Shown: positions 58,300 to 64,000 of the stretch, one piece after another
Position numbering within the stretch: position 1 is the first letter of the stretch
How the letters are laid out: every line of letters begins with the position of its first letter
Made by a program: the position numbers and the translations under genes
From: Mallotus nudiflorus
Taxonomy: Eukaryota; Streptophyta; Magnoliopsida; Malpighiales; Euphorbiaceae
Direction: 5' to 3'
Assembly (NCBI GenBank): GCA_947683625.1
Contig: CANTUR010000057.1
Location: 2,478,501 to 2,542,500, forward strand
DNA: 64,000 nucleotides
Notes under the pieces: generated by a model
What the model saw: only the letters and a program-made list of their open reading frames with translations
Databases searched by the model: none
What the model was told of the DNA's origin: nothing

Positions 58300-58764
58300 A
58301 TAACATTTAGAGATATCTGAAAGGACGAGCCTATCCTGATCAAGTAGATGAAAGAGTCAAAGTAGTCCTTTAATGATTAGCATCAAAATTCACATCGCAC
58401 CTAGGTGTGTTATACAAGAGAACCTCAGATGGTTTACAACTCTGATGTCTAGATGAAACTGAGGCTACAAGAGCAATAGAAGAAGTACATGAGGGTGTTT
58501 ATGGTCCACACATGAATGGAACAATCCTAGCTAAGAAGCTAATTAGACAAGGGTTCTTCTGGATGATGATGATGGAGTACTACATCACATTTGTAAGAAA
58601 ATGCCATAAGTGTTAGATCCAAGGGAATGTTAGTCACCTTCCCCCAACAGGACTATATTACATCTCCTTTCCATGGCCCTTCTCAGTATGGGGACCAGAC
58701 ATAATTGGGGAAATTCGCTTGATAGCCTCAAATAGACACCGATTCATCCTAGTGGCAGTGGAAT
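58300..58764 (+). pseudogene. Integrase N-terminus of the Ogre-like element, cut by an insertion
   Basis: Reads VHEGVYGPHMNGTILAKKLI, RQGFFWMMMMEYYITFVRKC and HKC (HHCC zinc site), then a TAG, then GLYYISFPWPFSVWGPDIIG and HRFILVAVE. Relatives continue into FTKWVEA. Here the frame ends at the LTR boundary 58764/58765, and the preceding GGAAT is the predicted target duplication. Confidence 0.8.
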
Positions 58765-60894
58765 TGTAGATGGCGGGGTTTAGCGTGTGCCCAAGATTTT
58801 AGTAACCGTGACACTGTTTGGGCTCAAGGCCCTAGGAAACACACTACAATGTCACAAAGATATAACATGGAGATGAGGAGTTACCACCCAGGGTAATTAC
58901 TAGGACAAATCATTTTGGTGGTACTCGATTATGTAAAAGAAAGCTAGCACCATAATTAGGAGATTCTGAGAATGGAATACTAACTTCTTTCAATCTTGTA
59001 TTCATTTATAAGTACTTTATGAAATACTACCTTATTCTATTTTTACACACAATTTTATTAAACCGTAATTAAACATCCATCTAGACCTAAAGCAAACTAG
59101 TCATAAAACTGCATGTAAAAAATGCATACGAAGTGCATCGTCCCTAGGTCTAAACTATGTTAATTTTATTTTAAAGTTTACCTAATTCTACATTTTTAAT
59201 TATAAGTTAAATGGACTAAAGGTGGTCCTACATGTTAATAAACGAGCCTAAGTCTATTAAATTTAATTTAACTAAAGAACTGGGCCTATGGTTTACAAAT
59301 TTTAAAGAAAGGAATTAATTAGTGGGTAATTCTTAATTTTTAATTAGGTGATATGATCCTAAATCTATTTATTTTAAAAACAAAATGCTTTAATGGGCTG
59401 AGTTAAGTCTAAATTAATTTTAAATAAGCTAAAAATGAGCCTAAGTCTAAATTAATCTATTTGGGCCTAAATTAATTTTAAAATTAATTAAACTGAAAAA
59501 TCCAATTAAAAGCCTATTTATTAAATGGGTTGGAACCTAATGTGGGCCTAGGGCCCAAAGAGAATAAAAACATGCAAACAAGCCCAAACAACAAATTAAA
59601 GCAAACAATAAATCAAAAACATATATTCAGTGATTTCTAACTTAATTTTAATTACATGCAACCTAAATTAATCTAAAGCCACCATTGATTTTATTAGGGT
59701 TTTATTAAATGAACTTAATTTACTAATTAATTTTAGTAGTGCAAAAAACTAAAGAGTTTCACTATTCCCACTATCGGGGCTATAACAAAAAACAAAAAAA
59801 ATTTACAGCCCTCAATAAAATAAATTAAACAAATTCAGAACTAAAAAAATAAATTAGATAGAACAAAATAAAAAATATATAAGAATTAAATTAGGATCCT
59901 GATTCTTGGTTTTCATTTATGAATTCCCCATGAGTTTTCTTTGGTTCAATCATGTGTTCATATTCATAGAAACATGAAACACAGAGAATAAAAAGATTAG
60001 AATAAATGAATAAAGAAAACAAAATAATAAAAATTAAACCAAAAACACAGAAAAATTAAAAATAAAAAAATGATATAAAATTGAATTAATAAAAAAAGAA
60101 GGAAGGAGTATAAGAAGGATGCTATGCAAATACTATTTGAATGCCTCTTAAAATGGGATTTCACCATCTTGAGAAAATTGACTCTATGTTTTTCTTGATT
60201 TCTAGACCTTGAAAAGAATTTATTTTTTAAAAAGGCTTTTTCTTTATTTTTTCTTTCTCTTTTTTCTCTCTGTGTTTTCTTAATTAACTATTTTTTGTAA
60301 TAGCTATTAAGGTTTTTCTCTCTCTCTTTTTATGCAGTCCCCTCTTTTCCTTCCTAAACTTTTCTTTTTATATCTCATTCTAACCCTAGCTAACTGGTTA
60401 TGTGATCATAGGAGGGATAGCTCTCATCCTCCTCTCAAAACAAACAGGATAAGAATTTTAATTTCAAAAAATTATATGCGTAAGAGACATGAACTGAACA
60501 TTTCAATATCAAACTTAATTTATTTATGAAAAATAAATTAAATTTGGACTAATCATAATTAAAAAATTTTGAGAAAATACTTTTTTTTCTTAAATTTTAG
60601 CGCCTCGGCATTACATAATGCCGATCGGCATTGTGTAATGTCGATTGGCATTACATAATATCTATCGACATTGTGTAATGCCGATTGGTATTACATAATG
60701 CCAATTGGCATTATGCACATTTTTAAATAGGCCCTTACAAAATTTAATTTTTTTAAATTAAACCTAAAAAATGTTGTAGTTTAGTCCCTGAAATCGTGAA
60801 ATTTAACACTAGAGGTCAATTTTCATCTAAATTTTCATCATAGAGGCTTTCATCGCATTCATGCACAAATGCATCCTAAAATTGGGTGCTTACA
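58765..60894 (-). repeat. 3' LTR (2.1 kb) of the right Tat-type element
   Basis: TGTAGATGGCGG to GGGTGCTTACA on the plus strand. It matches the reverse complement of 1841-3640 at both ends and carries the same palindromic cluster. Confidence 0.75.
60606..60720. repeat. Palindromic GGCATTACATAATGCC repeat cluster in the LTR
   Basis: Five to six near-contiguous 20-bp units (CGGCATTACATAATGCCGAT and variants). Partner of 2072-2215 and better preserved. Confidence 0.85.
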
Positions 60895-60912
60895 GTAGCC
60901 CCCCTTTGTTGC
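60895..60912 (-). promoter_or_regulatory. Polypurine tract of the right Tat-type element
   Basis: Minus strand GCAACAAAGGGGGGCTAC directly precedes the LTR. Confidence 0.7.
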
Positions 60913-61044
60913 TATTTGCTTGACAAATTGCGGCAAAGTAATAAAAGCACACAATTTTGAAGTAAAGAGTTATGATACTTAATTGTATCCTAATTGATGG
61001 ATCAATGCTTAAATTGTTGTGCAATTTTCAAGCAAGATGCCATT

Positions 61045-62530
61045 TTTAGCATGCTTTACCATATTCCATGTATAACATCTATTGGGATATATGCAAATGA
61101 GTTTTTCTATATTCCATGTGGGATGTTTAACATTTCATGATTTAAGAACATGCTATAGCTCTTATGCAACGTCTAGCAATAATACCATAACTACTATGTA
61201 GTGTTTAGTGACTGCACTATATTCCCTTTGGGATGTTTAGTGAGATTTACGAAAATGAGTTTCACTATATTCCCTATGGGACATTTAGTGTTTCATGATT
61301 TGAGAATATGCTATAGCTCTTATGGAATGTTTGGCAATAATACCATAACTACTATGTAGTGTCTAGTGAACTGCATTATATTCCCTTTATGGTGTCTAGT
61401 GATATATATGAAAATGAGTTTCACTATATTCCCTATGGGGCATTTAGCATTTCATGATTTGATAATATGCTATAACTCCTATGGAGCATCTAGCAATAAT
61501 ACCATAACTATTGTGTAGTGTTTGGTGACTGCACTATATTCCCTTTATGATGTCTAGTGAGATATAGGCAAATGTGTTTTGCTATATTCCTTGTGGGACA
61601 TTTAGAGTTTTATAATTTGAGAACATGCTATAACTCTTGTGAAATGTCTATTAATAATACCATAACTACTGTGTAGTGTTTAGTGATTGCACTATATTCC
61701 CTTTGGGACATCTAGTGAGATATATGCAAATGAGTTTTGCTATATTCCTTATGGGACATTTAGCATTTCATGATTTGATAACATGTTATAGCTCATGTGG
61801 AGCGTCTAGTAATAATATCATAACTACTGTGTAGTGTTTGGTGAACTACACTATATTCCCTTTGGGATGTCTAATGAGATATATGTAAATAAGTTTCGCT
61901 ATATTTGCTATGGGACATTTAGCGTTTCATGATTTTATAGCATGTTATAGCTCATGTGGAGCATCAAGCAATAATACCATAACTACTGTGTAGTATCTAG
62001 TGAACTGTATTATATTCCCTTTAGGACGTCTAGTGAGATATATGCAAATGAGTTTCGCTATATTCTTTATGGGATGTTTAGCGTTTCATGATTTGATAAC
62101 ATGCTATAGCTTATGTGGACCATCTAGCAATAATACCATAACTACTATGTAGTATCTAGTGAACTGCACTATATTCCCTTTGGGATGTCTAGTGAGATAT
62201 ATGCAAATGAGTTTTGCTATATTCCTTACGGGATGTTTAGTGTTTCATGATTTGATAACATGTCATAGCTCCTGTGAAGCATCTAGTATTAATGCCATAA
62301 CTACTATGTAGTATCTGGTGAACTGCACTATATTCCCTTTAGGACATCTAGTGATAATCGATTTCCTTATATTCCCTGTAGGACGTTTAACAAAATATAT
62401 GTAATAATTCCACTATATTCCCTGTGGGATGTTTAGAGATTTATGATTTGAGAACATATGCTATAGTTCATGAGGAACATTTAGCATTGATACCATAACT
62501 ACAATGTAGTGTCTGGTAGATTAAAAGATT
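61045..62530 (-). repeat. Tandem array of a 158-bp unit in the 3' UTR (about nine copies)
   Basis: The landmark CCATAACTACTGTGTAGTGT recurs near 61184, 61342, 61502, 61659, 61818, 61976, 62136, 62293 and 62491, a period of 157-160 bp with one longer last interval. Each unit holds two half-units built around 'ctatattccctttgggatgt' and 'tgctatagctcatgtgga'. Confidence 0.9.
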
Positions 62531-62944
62531 TGAAAATTCATGTTATAACTGCTTTGTAACATATAACATATTGAATTTGAAATTTATGTTATGACTACTG
62601 GGGAGTGCATAATGAAATAATCTAAAATTTCTGTTACAACTACTGTGTAGCATATAACAAAACAAATTTAAAATTCTTGACAAAAATGATGATGCATGTA
62701 AAATGTAAAAAAATCAAATTATGTAATAATATTTTGTACTTTGTACTTGACAAAGGATTTATAATTTTAATTCAGACTAACTATGTATCTTTAATTAATG
62801 ATATGAATTTCATGAGATGGACTAAATTGTAAGGAAGAAATTTGGACTTGATTGCAAATAAGTTTTGGTAGATCAAAATGGATATTTTCCATCATATATA
62901 CTTCACTTTTGCATGTTACATTCCCTTTCTCCTTTCATTACTTT

Positions 62945-63440
62945 CTAATTATGTTGCAATCCATAATTGCTCATGATTTAGCTGCAACCCTTTCATTGCT
63001 CACTGATGATGTTGCAATCCATAATTGCTCATGATTAGCTGCAACCCTTTCATTGCTAATTGATGATGTTGCAATCCATAATTGATCATGATTAGTTGTA
63101 ACCCTTTCATTGCTCACTGATGATGTTTTAGTACATAACTGCTTGTGATTAGATGTAACCCTTTTATTGCTCACTGATAATGCTGCAATCTATAATTGCT
63201 CGTGATTAGCTGCAATCCATAATTGTTCGCGATTAGTTGCAACCCTTTTATTGCTCACTGATGATGCTGTAATCCATAATTGCTTGCAAATTGACTGCAA
63301 TCCTTTCATCGCTAGCCTTTAATAATGCTATAGTCCATAATTGCTCATGATTAGCTGCAACCCTTTCATTACTCACCAATGATGATTTTGATTAACTGCA
63401 ACCCTTTCATTGCTTGCCCTTAATAAAGCTACAGTCCATA
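62945..63440 (-). repeat. Tandem array of a 57-bp unit (about eight copies)
   Basis: The unit contains GCTGCAACCCTTTCATTGCT, 'cactgatgatgttgcaatcc' and 'ataattgctcatgatta'. The first three copies are close to identical, later ones diverge and vary in length. The left-edge element lacks this array. Confidence 0.85.
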
Positions 63441-64000
63441 TTTGCTCGTAATTTTTTTGTTTGTTTAAGTCAAATGCTTTGAATTATTTATGTTGACTTA
63501 TTAGAATTTTTTGCTAACTGACTTTGAATTTTGCTGTATTGACTGATTAGAATTTCCCTGCTACCTAATTTCAATTCCACTATGTTAACCTTCTCTACAA
63601 GTTGGGTGCACTTCATTCTGGATTTACAATTACTACAGACTTGTTGAAGTTAGTTTCAATCATGATGAATGTATAAAAGTACATTATAATGTTGAAAATT
63701 TATAAGAAAATTCATCACTTTTTAACGAGATAGTATGCACTCAATGAATCTCATTTTTTTTATTTTCATAACTATCATTTATTTGCCATTTAGAGGTTAG
63801 AGGCATCGTTAACCATCTTATGTTGAGAGCATATCTTTTACCAAGTGAAGAGCTTACTTCCATACCTAATTTTAGGGATAATTTGCTAAACAAAACTTAT
63901 GAAAATTAAGCATAAAATGATCAAATTTTGAGTATCAAAATAGCCTTTGAATTATTTTTGTGCTTTTCTTCCTTATTTGAGTATTCCCATACCTTTCTCA
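63441..64000. other. Unrecognised part of the right element's 3' region
   Basis: AT-rich, no frame or repeat I recognise. By position it should belong to the minus-strand Tat-type element. Confidence 0.4.

Larger units (their letters stand above)
51805..58764 (+). mobile_element. Ogre-like (Tat lineage) element inserted in the Athila-like element, itself cut in integrase
   Basis: 5' LTR 51805-53616, primer site, long leader, an ORF1-like region, then RT, two RNase H domains and the integrase start, all plus strand. At 58765 it is interrupted by a minus-strand Tat-type LTR. The long LTR, ORF1 before the core genes, primer motif and dual RNase H point to Ogre/Tat. Gag and protease, expected between ORF1 and RT, are not found. 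Its 3' half should continue beyond the window. Confidence 0.8.
58765..64000 (-). mobile_element. 3' end of a second Tat-type element, inverted relative to 1-3640
   Basis: Minus-strand order: 3' UTR with two tandem arrays, polypurine tract (60912-60895), 3' LTR (60894-58765). It is the same family as the left-edge element: LTR ends, polypurine tract and UTR boxes all match as reverse complements to about 62960. The coding part lies beyond the right edge. Confidence 0.75.

Noticed and set aside
61045..63440. CRISPR-like appearance of regularly spaced repeats
   Set aside because: Units are tandem without unique spacers, lie in a plant retrotransposon 3' UTR, and no cas genes exist here.
1..64000. 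tRNA, rRNA or plastid/mitochondrial inserts
   Set aside because: No cloverleaf-like or organelle-gene sequence was recognised by eye; a covariance-model scan was not possible.

Overview
This is nuclear DNA of a flowering plant, most likely a eudicot. It is strongly AT-rich. It holds one intact host gene with introns, a plant-type ionotropic glutamate receptor-like (GLR) channel, and much of the rest is plant Ty3/gypsy LTR retrotransposons of the Tat/Retand, Ogre-like, Athila-like and chromovirus-like types. I see no bacterial genes, operons, CRISPR arrays, tRNAs or rRNAs. The species cannot be named from this window.

Layout. 1-3640: 3' UTR, polypurine tract and 3' LTR of a Tat-type element (+), inserted into an older minus-strand Tat-like relic (3646 to about 5060). 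5061-8071: unrecognised host-like DNA. 8077-20051: a complete 12-kb Tat/Retand-type element on the minus strand, with identical-length 403-bp LTRs, a 5-bp target duplication, decayed pol, an antisense additional ORF near its 3' end, and another LTR-like insertion (15991 to about 19130) in its gag. 20057-27577: AT-rich DNA with a second large LTR-like block (about 22421-26074). 27578-38049: a gypsy element (TE-A) whose 3' LTR was split by a second gypsy element (TE-B, 32522-37912); both have target duplications. 38055-39400: LTR-like relic and the GLR 3' flank. 39408-44871: the GLR gene, minus strand, five exons, 986 codons plus stop. 44872 to about 48100: its promoter and AT-rich upstream DNA. 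About 48100-51804: Athila-like element (LTR, primer site, gag, protease), cut by an Ogre-like element (51805-58764), which is cut in its integrase by a minus-strand Tat-type element (58765 to the window end). That last element belongs to the same family as the one at the left edge, so the window is bracketed by inverted copies of one family about 55 kb apart.

How it fits together. The GLR gene is the one clearly functional unit: its five exons join in frame, with signal peptide, amino-terminal domain, split ligand-binding domain, three membrane segments and a pore loop. All transposon coding regions are broken by stops and frameshifts, and several have lost catalytic Asp residues, often by changes that look like cytosine deamination. 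Points of most interest are the antisense ORF with its own TATA box, palindromic repeats inside one LTR family, tandem arrays just upstream of 3' LTRs, primer-site-like motifs inside LTRs, an apparent extra segment in the GLR ligand-binding domain, and collinear remnants of GLR upstream DNA elsewhere in the window.
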